Assembly (NCBI RefSeq): GCF_050231725.1
Contig: NZ_CP077172.1
Location: forward strand, 1,736,001 to 1,800,000
DNA from: Fusobacterium nucleatum_L
Lineage (GTDB): Bacteria; Fusobacteriota; Fusobacteriia; Fusobacteriales; Fusobacteriaceae
DNA length: 64,000 bases
Direction: 5' to 3'
Position numbers and translations under genes: made by a program. Positions 46,191 through 55,449 of this stretch are shown here, one piece after another; position 1 is the stretch's first letter; the number at the start of each line of letters is the position of its first letter. The notes under the pieces are model-generated. The model saw only the letters and a list, made by a program, of their open reading frames with translations. It did no database searches and was not told the origin of the DNA.

Positions 46191-47169
46191 GTATTTATTA
46201 TCTGTTATTTTTGCAATATTTATGTTAGTTGCCTGTGGGGAAAAGAAGGAAGAAGTTCCTGCTGAATTAAAAAAAGTTGATTTCTTACTAGATTGGGTTC
46301 CTAATACTAACCACACTGGACTTTATGTTGCTAAGGAAAAAGGATATTTTGTGGAAGAAGGAATTGATTTAGATATTAAACAACCTGCTAATGAAAGTAC
46401 ATCTGATTTAGTTATTAACAATAAAGCTCCTATGGGAGTTTACTTCCAAGATTATATGGCATCTAAATTAGCAAAAGGAGCTCCTATAACTGCTGTTGCC
46501 GCAATTATTGAAAACAATACTTCTGGGATAATAACTAATAAAAAATTAAATATCAATAGTCCTAAAGAATTAGCAGGACATAAATATGGTACTTGGGATA
46601 TTCCTATAGAACTTAACATGTTACAATTTGTTATAGAAAAAGATGGTGGAGATTTTTCAAAAGTTGAGTTTATTCCTAATACTGATGATAACTCAATAAC
46701 TCCTCTTTCAAATGGAGCTTTTGATGCAGCACCTGTTTACTATGCTTGGGATAAAATTATGGGAGATAATTTAGGAATTGAAACAAATTTCTTCTACTAT
46801 AAAGATTATGCTCCTGAATTAAATTTCTATTCACCTGTAATTATTGCTAACGATGATTATTTAAAAAATAATAAAGAAGAAGCTATAAAAATATTGAAAG
46901 CTATAAAAAAAGGTTACCAATATGCTATTGAAAATCCAGAAGAAGCTGCTGAAATTTTAATAAAATATGCTCCTGAACTTGAAAATAAAAAAGCTATGAT
47001 TATAGAATCTCAAAAATATTTAGCTACTCAATATGCTAGTGATAAAAATAAATGGGGATATATAGAGCCAACTCGTTGGAATGCTTTTTATAACTGGTTA
47101 AATGAAAAAGGATTAACTAAAAACCCTATTCCTGAAAACACTGGTTTCTCAAATGACTACTTAGAATAA
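46177..47169 (+). CDS. ABC transporter substrate-binding lipoprotein (NMT1/THI5-like)
   Basis: 330 residues. Lipoprotein signal ending LVAC; the mature part starts with DFLLDWVPNTNHTGLYVAKEKGYF, the NMT1/THI5-like pyrimidine-precursor binding signature (ThiY group). ATG 46177 follows GGAGGAGG and gives a proper signal peptide; an upstream in-frame ATG inside the permease gene does not. Riboswitch-controlled with its neighbours. Confidence 0.92.
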   Translation: MKKIKYLLSVIFAIFMLVACGEKKEEVPAELKKVDFLLDWVPNTNHTGLYVAKEKGYFVEEGIDLDIKQPANESTSDLVINNKAPMGVYFQDYMASKLAKGAPITAVAAIIENNTSGIITNKKLNINSPKELAGHKYGTWDIPIELNMLQFVIEKDGGDFSKVEFIPNTDDNSITPLSNGAFDAAPVYYAWDKIMGDNLGIETNFFYYKDYAPELNFYSPVIIANDDYLKNNKEEAIKILKAIKKGYQYAIENPEEAAEILIKYAPELENKKAMIIESQKYLATQYASDKNKWGYIEPTRWNAFYNWLNEKGLTKNPIPENTGFSNDYLE

Positions 47170-47178
47170 AGGAAAAAA

Positions 47179-47907
47179 ATGAAAAATATACTAGATATTA
47201 AAAATTTATCTTATTCTTTTGGAAATAATCATATTTTAAAAGATATAAATATTCATGTCAATGAAAATGAAATGGTTGCTATTGTTGGTAGTAGTGGGGT
47301 TGGAAAATCTACTCTTTTTAACTTAATTGCTGGTGTTTTAAAAACACAAGTAGGAGAAATTACTATCAATGGTAGTAATGATTATATAGGTAAGGTTGCA
47401 TATATGTTGCAAAAAGATTTACTTTTTGAACATAAAACTATAATTGATAATGTAATTTTACCTTTAATTATAGCAAAAGTTAATAAAAAAGAAGCTCTTG
47501 AAGAAGGAAATAAAATTTTAAAACAATTTAATTTAGATAAGTATGCTAATAAGTATCCACAACAATTAAGTGGAGGAATGAGACAAAGAGTAGCTCTTAT
47601 TAGAACTTACATGTTTAAAAGAAATATCTTTCTCTTAGATGAAGCTTTTTCTGCACTTGATGCTATTACAAAAAAAGAGTTACATAAATGGTATCTTGAT
47701 TTAAAAAAGGAGTTTAATTTAACAACATTACTTATAACTCATGATATTGAAGAAGCTGTATTTTTAAGTGATAGAATTTATATCTTAGGAAATAAACCAG
47801 GAGAAATCATTGGGGAAATTAAAATTGAAATTAATCCCAATGAAGATATTGATGTTCAAAGATTATTTTATAAAAAAGAAATTTTAAATATTATGAAGAT
47901 AGAATAA
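47179..47907 (+). CDS. ABC transporter ATPase, thiamine precursor type
   Basis: 242 residues. Walker A GSSGVGKST, Q-loop MLQKDLLF, signature LSGGMRQR, Walker B NIFLLDEAFSALD and His switch LITHDIEEA. The ATPase of the ThiXYZ-like importer. There are no thiamine synthesis enzymes in the unit. A strong terminator follows. Confidence 0.93.
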   Translation: MKNILDIKNLSYSFGNNHILKDINIHVNENEMVAIVGSSGVGKSTLFNLIAGVLKTQVGEITINGSNDYIGKVAYMLQKDLLFEHKTIIDNVILPLIIAKVNKKEALEEGNKILKQFNLDKYANKYPQQLSGGMRQRVALIRTYMFKRNIFLLDEAFSALDAITKKELHKWYLDLKKEFNLTTLLITHDIEEAVFLSDRIYILGNKPGEIIGEIKIEINPNEDIDVQRLFYKKEILNIMKIE

Positions 47908-47935
47908 AGAGAACTATCATAGTTCTCTTTTTTCT
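47906..47935 (+). terminator. Rho-independent terminator
   Basis: AAAGAGAACTAT (47906-47917), one base, ATAGTTCTCTTT (47919-47930), then T residues; it overlaps the stop codon of the ATPase gene. Confidence 0.85.
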
Positions 47936-48052
47936 TTATCTTTTTGTGAAAAAATGATAATATATAAGTATATTAAACTTAGTTAAAAAAATATATCTAT
48001 CTTGGTTGAGAAATCAATAAAATTTAGAAATCTAAAATAGAATGAGGTAAAA

Positions 48053-49924
48053 ATGTTATATATAGTAACAGCATTGTATATTGAAGCCAAACCTTTAATA
48101 TCATTGTTTAATTTAAAAAAGGATAATACTTATACAAAATTTCAGGTATTTTCAGATGAAAATATCAAATTAATTATAAGTGGTACAGGTAAAATAAAAT
48201 CTGCTACTGCTTTAACATACTTAATTTTAAATAATGATATTAAAGAAAATGATTATATAATAAATATTGGTTTTGTAGCAAGTTCAAATAATAATTCTCA
48301 ATTAGGAGATATAGTGTATATCTCAAAAATTCAAAATGCTTATTCAAATACAACTTTCTACCCTGAAATGATTTATAAACATAAATTCTTAGAGGGAAGT
48401 TTGACCACTTTTGATAAAATAATTGAGAATAAAATTGAAGATATAGAGTATATTGATATGGAAGCCTATGGTTTTTTCCAAACAGCTTCTATTTTTTTTA
48501 AAAAAGATAAGATTATTGTTTTAAAGATAGTATCTGATATATTAAAAGAAAATTTAGAAGATAGGATTTTAATTGATTTTAAAGATGAAAATTTATTTAA
48601 TGAAAGCTATAAAAAAATTTATGATTTTTTATTAAAATTTATCAATATTCCAACTGACAATAAAAATAATTTCAATAATAATGAACAAGATTTGATAAAA
48701 AAAGTATTAGAAAATTTAAAATTAAGTGATACAATGACTTATGAGTTTTTTAATATACTAAAATACCTTAAAATAAAATATGGAAATATTGACATATTAA
48801 AAAAATATGAAAATATTGAAGTAAATTCAAAAGTTCAAGGAAAGAAAATTTTTGAAGAAATAAAAGAATTTAGTAAGTTAAATAATAAAGCTGAATTTGA
48901 AAGAAAATCTTTCAATAATAAAAATCATAAGTTATTTAATAATAGATTTTCTCATATCTATGTTGAAAAGAAAATTTTAAATAATAAAAATACTTTAGAA
49001 ATATTATCTAAATTTAAAGATGTGAAGATAATAGAAATTGATAACTATAAAGAAGTATTTTCAAGTAATAATCAAGACTTTCATTTACAAAAATTAGGAC
49101 AAAAATTAATTCTTGCCTCTAATAAACCTAATATGATTTATGAAGGTGCAGTAGTTTGTGAAAGTTTTGAAAATGATAATTTTTACTATACTTCTTCTAT
49201 TATAAATTGTGTCTATGACTGTGAATATTGTTATCTTCAAGGAGTTTATTCATCTGGAAATATAGTTATTTTTGTAGATATTGAAAAAGTTTTTGAAGAA
49301 GTTGAAGAATTATATAATAAATTGAAAAGGATATATCTCTGTATATCCTATGATACAGATTTATTAGCAATAGAAAACATCTGTGGTTTTTCTGAAAAGT
49401 GGTATTATTTTATTGAAGATAAAAAAGATTTAAAAATTGAGTTAAGAACAAAATCGGGAAATATTGATAAATTTTTAAATTTTAAACCTTTAGATAATTT
49501 TATAATTGCTTTTACATTATCTCCTGAAAATATTGCTTTAAAAAATGAAAAATATACAGCTAGTTTTAAAAATAGAGTAAAGGCTATTAAAGAATTGCAG
49601 GAAAGAGGCTGGAAAGTTAGAATTTGTATTGACCCTTTGATATATAGTGATAATTTTGAAAAAAATTATAGTCAAATGATAGAATATTTATTTAATGAAA
49701 TAGAGAAAGAAAAAGTTATTGATATAAGTATTGGAGTATTTAGAATTTCAAAAGAGTATTTGAAAAAGATGAGAAATCAAAACCAAAATTCAGAAATTTT
49801 ATACTATCCTTTTGAATGTATTGATGGAGTTTATACATATTCTGATAAAACAAAATCATATATGATAAACTTTATTAAAGAACATTTTTTAAAATATATC
49901 AATATAAATAAGATTTATATATAA
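48053..49924 (+). CDS. Nucleosidase / SPL-type radical SAM fusion protein
   Basis: 623 residues, two enzymes in one chain. Residues 1-200 are a purine nucleosidase (MTAN/PNP_UDP fold): Glu11, Glu137 in IDMEAYG and Asp162 in VSD align with the catalytic Glu12, Glu174 and Asp197 of E. coli MTAN. Residues about 200-340 are a charged linker. Residues 350-623 resemble spore photoproduct lyase: YEGAVVCESF, the radical SAM cluster motif CVYDCEYCYLQ (Cys386, 390, 393) and LRTKSGNID. Its target is unknown; the organism does not sporulate. GAGG precedes the ATG. Confidence 0.85.
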   Translation: MLYIVTALYIEAKPLISLFNLKKDNTYTKFQVFSDENIKLIISGTGKIKSATALTYLILNNDIKENDYIINIGFVASSNNNSQLGDIVYISKIQNAYSNTTFYPEMIYKHKFLEGSLTTFDKIIENKIEDIEYIDMEAYGFFQTASIFFKKDKIIVLKIVSDILKENLEDRILIDFKDENLFNESYKKIYDFLLKFINIPTDNKNNFNNNEQDLIKKVLENLKLSDTMTYEFFNILKYLKIKYGNIDILKKYENIEVNSKVQGKKIFEEIKEFSKLNNKAEFERKSFNNKNHKLFNNRFSHIYVEKKILNNKNTLEILSKFKDVKIIEIDNYKEVFSSNNQDFHLQKLGQKLILASNKPNMIYEGAVVCESFENDNFYYTSSIINCVYDCEYCYLQGVYSSGNIVIFVDIEKVFEEVEELYNKLKRIYLCISYDTDLLAIENICGFSEKWYYFIEDKKDLKIELRTKSGNIDKFLNFKPLDNFIIAFTLSPENIALKNEKYTASFKNRVKAIKELQERGWKVRICIDPLIYSDNFEKNYSQMIEYLFNEIEKEKVIDISIGVFRISKEYLKKMRNQNQNSEILYYPFECIDGVYTYSDKTKSYMINFIKEHFLKYININKIYI

Positions 49925-49935
49925 AATTAATATAA

Positions 49936-50080
49936 AAATAGTTCGTTACTAGCTAGATTTCTTGACGAATAAAGATTAAGAATTCGCTGTAAAACAGGAA
50001 AACTCGCTTCGCTCAGACACTCCTGATTTTACTTGGCTCATTCTATTTAATTTTTATTCTAAAATCTAGAATGTAACTCT
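49936..50080 (+). repeat. Intergenic inverted-repeat element, copy 3 (long form)
   Basis: Arms GTTAC-tag-CTAGATTT (49945-49960) and AAATCTAG-aat-GTAAC (50062-50077). Inside are a second pairing (GAATAAA with TTTATTC) and a GC-richer inner hairpin built from GTAAAACAGGA and TCCTGATTTTAC with CTCGCTTCGCTCAGACAC in the loop. Nearly the whole 145 bases can fold into one long stem. It lies between the fusion gene and the SDR gene. Confidence 0.8.
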
Positions 50081-50129
50081 CTTATTTTTATCTTTAATTT
50101 TATTTACCACTAAGAGTAGGAGAGTTTTT

Positions 50130-50846
50130 ATGAAAATTGCTTTAGTTACAGGTGCTACCTCTGGAATAGGCTATGAAATATCAAAAAGGTTATTAAAAAT
50201 GAATTACACTGTCTACGGTATTGGTAGAAATTTCATAAAAAATAATGAGAATATTTTTAAAGAATATGAAAATTTTATTCCTGTTACTTGTGATTTATCT
50301 AAACTTGATAACTTAGAAAAAATATTACACTCCTTAAAAAAGATAAAATTTGATTTAATAGTAAATTCTGCTGGTATAGGATATTTTGGTTTGCATGAAG
50401 AAATAAATATATCAAAAATTAAAAATATGATATCTATTAATTTACAAGCACCACTTGTAATTAGTCAATATTTTTTAAGGACATTAAAAGAAAATAAAGG
50501 TATAATAATAAATATTTCATCAGTTACTGCAAATAAAGAAAGTCCTTTGGCTTCTGTTTATTCTGCAACAAAAGCAGGGCTTAGTCAATTTTCAAAAAGT
50601 TTATTTGAAGAAGTTAGAAAAAATGATGTTAAAGTTATAACTATTTATCCAGATATGACTAAAACAAATTTTTATGAGGATAACACTTATTTTGAATGTG
50701 ATGATGATGAAAAAGCATATATAAAAATGGAAGATATAGGAAATACAATAGAATTTATCTTAAATCAAAGTGAAAATATTGTTTTCACAGATATAACTAT
50801 AAAGCCCCAAAGGCATAAGATAAAAAAAGTAAAAAGAAAGGAATAA
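50130..50846 (+). CDS. SDR family oxidoreductase
   Basis: 238 residues. Rossmann loop TGATSGIGYEI, NSAGIG, catalytic Ser in NISSVT and YSATKAG with the catalytic Tyr and Lys. An NAD(P)-dependent short-chain dehydrogenase/reductase; the substrate is unknown. A GGAG-type ribosome site lies upstream (AGGAGAG). First gene of a run to 55352. Confidence 0.92.
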   Translation: MKIALVTGATSGIGYEISKRLLKMNYTVYGIGRNFIKNNENIFKEYENFIPVTCDLSKLDNLEKILHSLKKIKFDLIVNSAGIGYFGLHEEINISKIKNMISINLQAPLVISQYFLRTLKENKGIIINISSVTANKESPLASVYSATKAGLSQFSKSLFEEVRKNDVKVITIYPDMTKTNFYEDNTYFECDDDEKAYIKMEDIGNTIEFILNQSENIVFTDITIKPQRHKIKKVKRKE

Positions 50847-50852
50847 TACAAA

Positions 50853-51635
50853 ATGAAAATTTCAATTCTAGGAAGTGGAAGTGCTGGAAATTCAACTTTT
50901 GTAGAAATAGAAGACTATAAACTTTTGGTAGATACAGGATTTAGTTGTAAAAAAACCGAAGAAAAATTAGAGAAGCTTGGAAAAAAATTATCAGATATTT
51001 CAGCAATTTTAATAACTCATGAGCATAGTGACCATATAAATGGAGCTGGAGTTATAGCAAGAAAATATGATATTCCAATTTATATTACTCCTGAAAGTTA
51101 TAGGGCAGGAGTAACTAAATTAGGACAAATAGATAAATCTTTATTAAATTTCATTGATGGTGATTTTATACTTAATGATAAAGTAAAAGTTTCTCCATTT
51201 GATGTTATGCATGATGCTGAAAGAACTATTGGTTTCAAATTAGAAAGTCAATTAAATAAAAAAATAGCAATATCAACTGATATTGGTTGTATAACAAATA
51301 TAGTTAGAGAGTACTTTAAAGATGTAGATGCTATGGTTATTGAAAGTAATTATGATTTTAATACACTTATGAACTGTTCGTATCCTTGGAATTTAAAAGA
51401 AAGGGTTAAAAGTAGAAATGGACACCTTTCTAATAATGATTGTGCTAAATTTATCAAAGAGATGTATACTGACAAATTAAAAAAAGTATTTTTAGCTCAT
51501 GTAAGTAAAGATAGTAATAATATATCTTTAATAAAAGAAACTCTTGAAGATGAATTTATTGGAATGATAAGAAAACCTAATTGTGAAATAACTACACAAG
51601 ATGAAGTAACAAAACTATTTGATATAGATAAATAG
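50853..51635 (+). CDS. MBL fold metallo-hydrolase, WalJ/YycJ-like
   Basis: 260 residues. Starts with MKISILGSGSAGNST and has the metal motif THEHSDHI and later GHLSNNDCAKF with AHVSKDSNN, the pattern of YycJ/WalJ. In Firmicutes WalJ is linked to DNA repair and cell division control; the role here is inferred only from similarity. It is 6 bases after the SDR gene and runs into the next gene. Confidence 0.88.
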   Translation: MKISILGSGSAGNSTFVEIEDYKLLVDTGFSCKKTEEKLEKLGKKLSDISAILITHEHSDHINGAGVIARKYDIPIYITPESYRAGVTKLGQIDKSLLNFIDGDFILNDKVKVSPFDVMHDAERTIGFKLESQLNKKIAISTDIGCITNIVREYFKDVDAMVIESNYDFNTLMNCSYPWNLKERVKSRNGHLSNNDCAKFIKEMYTDKLKKVFLAHVSKDSNNISLIKETLEDEFIGMIRKPNCEITTQDEVTKLFDIDK

Positions 51636-51644
51636 GTGGTGACT

Positions 51645-52232
51645 ATGGACGAAATATCAGAATTATGGGAAGATTTAAAATTTGAAGTTGGAAATATAGG
51701 AAACGAATTATTACCTAAAGATAGACAGGATGTTTATATTGGAATGGGTGATAGGAATGCGAATATTTTATTTGTTGGGAATGATCCAAAACTTTATTTA
51801 GCAGAAGATTATAAAGTTGAACCTCAATCAAGTGGAGCATTTTTAATAAGACTTTTAGATGTAGCTGAATTTTTACCTGAAACATATTATGTAACTACCC
51901 TTACTAAAAGAGAGATAAAAATAAAAAATTTTGGTGATGAAGAAAAAAAGAAATTATTAGACTTGCTTCTTATGCAGATTGGCTTAATTTCTCCTAAAAT
52001 GATTATTTTTCTTGGTAAAGAAGTTGCACAACTAATTAAGAATGAAGAAATTAATTTTGATGATGATAGAGGTAAATTTAAAAAATGGAGAGGTAGTATA
52101 GAAACTTATTTAACTTATGAAGTTGAAACAGTTATTAAGGCAAGAAATGATAATGGAAAAAGATCATCTATAGCAACTAATTTTTGGAATGATATTAGAA
52201 ATATAAAAGAAAGGCTAGATCAATATGAATAA
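51645..52232 (+). CDS. Uracil-DNA glycosylase-fold protein of unknown activity
   Basis: 195 residues. Recognisable UDG superfamily strands: NILFVGNDPKLYLAED (place of the catalytic GxDPG motif), SSGAFLIRLLDVA and PKMIIFLGKEVAQLI. It contains no cysteine, so it lacks the Fe-S cluster of family 4/5 enzymes, and no histidine, so the second active-site motif HP is absent. It may bind rather than cleave. ATG 51645 is chosen; AGGTGGTGA lies just upstream. Overlaps the next gene by 8 bases. Confidence 0.72.
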   Translation: MDEISELWEDLKFEVGNIGNELLPKDRQDVYIGMGDRNANILFVGNDPKLYLAEDYKVEPQSSGAFLIRLLDVAEFLPETYYVTTLTKREIKIKNFGDEEKKKLLDLLLMQIGLISPKMIIFLGKEVAQLIKNEEINFDDDRGKFKKWRGSIETYLTYEVETVIKARNDNGKRSSIATNFWNDIRNIKERLDQYE

Positions 52233-52767
52233 AAAAGAAGCTAGAGTTTTAATAAAAGAAAGAAGAATGAGTTTATCTCAAGAATATATTGATTTTGCTA
52301 GTGATAAAATTTTTCAAAAATTATTACAAAATGAGGATTTTAAAAATGCAAAAGTTGTTATGAGCTATATGGATTTTAAAAATGAAGTAAAAACTAATAA
52401 AATAAATAGTTTTGTAAAAGATTCTGGAAAGATATTAGTTCTACCAAAGGTTATTGATAAAGAAACAATGATTGTCATAGAAGATAAAAATCAATATATT
52501 GTAAGTCCTTTTGGAAATAAAGAGCCTGATGGAGAAGAGTATAAAGGAAATATTGATATAATTATTACACCTGGAGTGGCTTTTGATAGGAATAAGAATA
52601 GAGTGGGTTTTGGTAGAGGCTACTATGATAGGTTTTTTATAAAATATCCTCATAGTACAAAGATTGCAATAGCTTTTGAAGAACAAATAATTAGCGAAGG
52701 CATTGAAGCTGATATCTATGACAAGAAAGTAGATATTTTAATCACAGAGAAAGATATAATAAAATAG
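52225..52767 (+). CDS. 5-formyltetrahydrofolate cyclo-ligase
   Basis: 180 residues. ATP-dependent conversion of 5-formyl-THF to 5,10-methenyl-THF. Seen: KKEARVLIKERRMSL at the N-terminus (ATP site), IITPGVAFDRNKNRVGFG and GRGYYDRFF. Full family length; overlaps the UDG-fold gene. Confidence 0.93.
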   Translation: MNKKEARVLIKERRMSLSQEYIDFASDKIFQKLLQNEDFKNAKVVMSYMDFKNEVKTNKINSFVKDSGKILVLPKVIDKETMIVIEDKNQYIVSPFGNKEPDGEEYKGNIDIIITPGVAFDRNKNRVGFGRGYYDRFFIKYPHSTKIAIAFEEQIISEGIEADIYDKKVDILITEKDIIK

Positions 52768-52787
52768 TTATAAGGATAGGAGTAAAA

Positions 52788-53759
52788 ATGTTAGATACAG
52801 AAATTATAGAAATTGCTAAAAATATTTATGAGACTGAAATTAAATCATTAGAATTAAGGATGAATAAATTATCTGAACATTTTGTTAAAGTAGTTAGAAA
52901 AATTTATGAATGTAAAGGAAAAGTCGTAGTTACTGGTATAGGAAAAACAGGAATAATTGGAAAGAAAATCTCTGCTACTTTTGCCTCAACAGGAACAACA
53001 AGTATTTTTATGAATTCAACAGAAGGTTTACATGGAGATTTAGGAATTATTAATCCTGAAGATATAGTTCTTGCTATCTCAAATAGTGGAGAAAGTGATG
53101 AAATTCTTGCTATAATGCCTGCAATAAAAAATATAGGAGCATATATAATAGCAATGACAGGAAATATCAATTCAAGACTTGCAAAGGCTTCTGATTTATA
53201 TATAAATACACATGTAGAAGAAGAAGGATGCCCTATAAATCTTGCACCAATGTCATCTACAACTAATGCACTTGTAATGGGGGATGCTCTTGCAGGTTGC
53301 CTTATGAAACTTAGAAACTTTTCTCCACAAAATTTTGCTATGTATCATCCAGGAGGAAGTCTAGGAAGAAAATTACTGACAAGAGTTGGAAATTTAATGA
53401 AAACTGGTGAAGCTCTTGCTCTTTGTAAAGCTGATACAAGTATGGAAGATATAGTAATCTTAATGAGCGAAAAAAAATTAGGTGTTGTTTGTGTAATGAA
53501 TGAAGAGAATAATATATTAGTTGGAATTATAACTGAAGGCGATATTAGAAGAGCTTTGAGTCATAAAGAAGAGTTTTTTAAATTAAAAGCTAAGGATATA
53601 ATGACAACAAAATATACTAAGGTTGATAAAGAAGAAATGGCTACACAAGCTTTATCAATAATGGAGGATAGACCACATCAAATTAATGTGCTTCCCGTGT
53701 TTGAGAATGATAATTTTGTAGGAGTTATTAGAATACATGATTTATTGAAAGTTAGGTAA
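52788..53759 (+). CDS. kdsD: KpsF/GutQ family arabinose-5-phosphate isomerase
   Basis: 323 residues. SIS domain (about 35-170: VVTGIGKTGIIGKKISATFASTGT, SNSGESDE) and two CBS domains (about 210-323). It interconverts ribulose-5-phosphate and arabinose-5-phosphate, the substrate of KdsA (encoded at 8323). The His in MYHPGGSLGRKL matches the family. Strong AGGAG upstream. Confidence 0.93.
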   Translation: MLDTEIIEIAKNIYETEIKSLELRMNKLSEHFVKVVRKIYECKGKVVVTGIGKTGIIGKKISATFASTGTTSIFMNSTEGLHGDLGIINPEDIVLAISNSGESDEILAIMPAIKNIGAYIIAMTGNINSRLAKASDLYINTHVEEEGCPINLAPMSSTTNALVMGDALAGCLMKLRNFSPQNFAMYHPGGSLGRKLLTRVGNLMKTGEALALCKADTSMEDIVILMSEKKLGVVCVMNEENNILVGIITEGDIRRALSHKEEFFKLKAKDIMTTKYTKVDKEEMATQALSIMEDRPHQINVLPVFENDNFVGVIRIHDLLKVR

Positions 53760-53768
53760 ATAAAATAA

Positions 53769-55352
53769 ATGAGAGTTAATATTAGTAATATAATAATATC
53801 AATTAATAAAAATCAAGAAAAAGAAATATATAAAGAATTAGAAAAAAATGGTATTTCTAGGGATAATATAGAAAATTTAAAATATTTAAAGAAATCTATT
53901 GATAGTAGAAAGAAAAATGATATTAAATTTATCTATACTTTGGAAATTAATTTAAAGAAAAATATAAATTTAGAAAAATATTCTAAGTTAAGTTTAGCTA
54001 AAGAAGATATCTATGAAAAGAGAATGGCTCTTTATCCTAAAAGAGAAGTTGCTGTCGTTGGAACTGGACCAGCAGGACTTTTTTCAGCTTTAAGATTGGC
54101 AGAACTAGGATATATTCCTATTGTGTTTGAAAGAGGAGAAGAAGTAGATAAGAGAAATATCACAACAGATAATTTTATAAAAACTAACATTCTTAATCCT
54201 AATTCAAATATACAATTTGGAGAAGGTGGAGCAGGAACATATTCTGATGGTAAACTAAATACTAGAATTAAAAGTGAGTATATAGAAAAAGTTTTTAATG
54301 AATTTATAGAATGTGGTGCACAAGAGGAAATCTTTTGGAATTACAAGCCACATATTGGAACTGATGTCTTGAGAGTTGTAGTAAAAAATCTTAGGGAAAA
54401 AATCAAGGTCCTAGGTGGAAAATTTTATTTTAATTCACTTGTTGAAGATATTGAAGTAAAAAATAATGAAATTAAAGCTTTAAAAATTTTAGAAGTAGAT
54501 AGTCAAAAAAGATATACTTATGATATAGATAAGGTAATTTTTGCTATTGGACATTCATCAAGAGATACATATAAAATGTTGTATTCAAAAGGTGTTACTA
54601 TGGAAAATAAACCTTTTGCTATTGGAGTTAGAATTGAGCATTTAAGAAAAGATATAGATAAAATGCAGTATGGAGAGGCTGTATCAAATCCTCTTTTAGA
54701 AGCTGCAACCTATAATATGGCTTTTAATAATAAAAAAGAAACAAGAGGAACTTTTTCATTTTGTATGTGTCCAGGTGGAGAAATAGTAAATGCTGCTTCT
54801 GAACTAGGAGCATCTCTTGTCAATGGTATGAGTTATTCTACAAGATGTGGTAAATTTTCAAACTCTGCAATAGTAGTTGGAGTATCTGAAAAAGATTATG
54901 GAAATCAAATTTTTTCTGGAATGTATTTACAAGAAAAGTTAGAAAAGAAAAATTATGAAATTGTAGGGACTTATGGAGCTATTTACCAAAATGTAATAGA
55001 CTTTATGAAACATAGAAAAACTACTTTTGAAATTGAAAGTAGCTATAAAATGAACTTATTTTCTTATGATATAAATAATTTTTTCCCAGATTATATAACT
55101 AGAAACCTTCAATCTGCTTTTGAAAATTGGAGTAAAAATAATCTTTTTATCTCAGAAAAAGTAAACTTAATAGGTCCTGAAACTAGAACTTCTGCCCCTG
55201 TTAAAATTTTAAGAGATTTAAAAGGAGAGTCAATTTCAATTAAAGGACTATTTCCCATTGGTGAAGGAGCAGGTTATGCAGGTGGAATTATGAGTGCTGC
55301 TGTTGATGGAATTAAAATTGTAGATTTAGCTTTTAGTAAGAAAATAATATAA
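53769..55352 (+). CDS. FAD-dependent oxidoreductase
   Basis: 527 residues. A 90-residue N-terminal domain precedes the FAD-binding loop VAVVGTGPAGLFSALRLAELG. IQFGEGGAGTYSDGKLNTR, VGVRIEHL and GEGAGYAGGIMSAAVDG near the C-terminus match the uncharacterised NAD(FAD)-utilising dehydrogenase group. The reaction is not known. Last gene of the plus-strand run; a terminator follows. Confidence 0.9.
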   Translation: MRVNISNIIISINKNQEKEIYKELEKNGISRDNIENLKYLKKSIDSRKKNDIKFIYTLEINLKKNINLEKYSKLSLAKEDIYEKRMALYPKREVAVVGTGPAGLFSALRLAELGYIPIVFERGEEVDKRNITTDNFIKTNILNPNSNIQFGEGGAGTYSDGKLNTRIKSEYIEKVFNEFIECGAQEEIFWNYKPHIGTDVLRVVVKNLREKIKVLGGKFYFNSLVEDIEVKNNEIKALKILEVDSQKRYTYDIDKVIFAIGHSSRDTYKMLYSKGVTMENKPFAIGVRIEHLRKDIDKMQYGEAVSNPLLEAATYNMAFNNKKETRGTFSFCMCPGGEIVNAASELGASLVNGMSYSTRCGKFSNSAIVVGVSEKDYGNQIFSGMYLQEKLEKKNYEIVGTYGAIYQNVIDFMKHRKTTFEIESSYKMNLFSYDINNFFPDYITRNLQSAFENWSKNNLFISEKVNLIGPETRTSAPVKILRDLKGESISIKGLFPIGEGAGYAGGIMSAAVDGIKIVDLAFSKKII

Positions 55353-55361
55353 AAATTAAGT

Positions 55362-55407
55362 AAAAAAGAATTTTTTTAAGATTTTACTCTCAAAAAAATT
55401 CTTTTTT
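55362..55407. terminator. Bidirectional terminator between convergent genes
   Basis: AAAAAAGAATTTTTTT (55362-55377) and AAAAAAATTCTTTTTT (55392-55407). It serves both the FAD gene and the minus-strand gene at 55450. Confidence 0.75.
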
Positions 55408-55449
55408 ATTAAACATAAAGGTATTTATAAAAATGATTTGGTAAATAAA

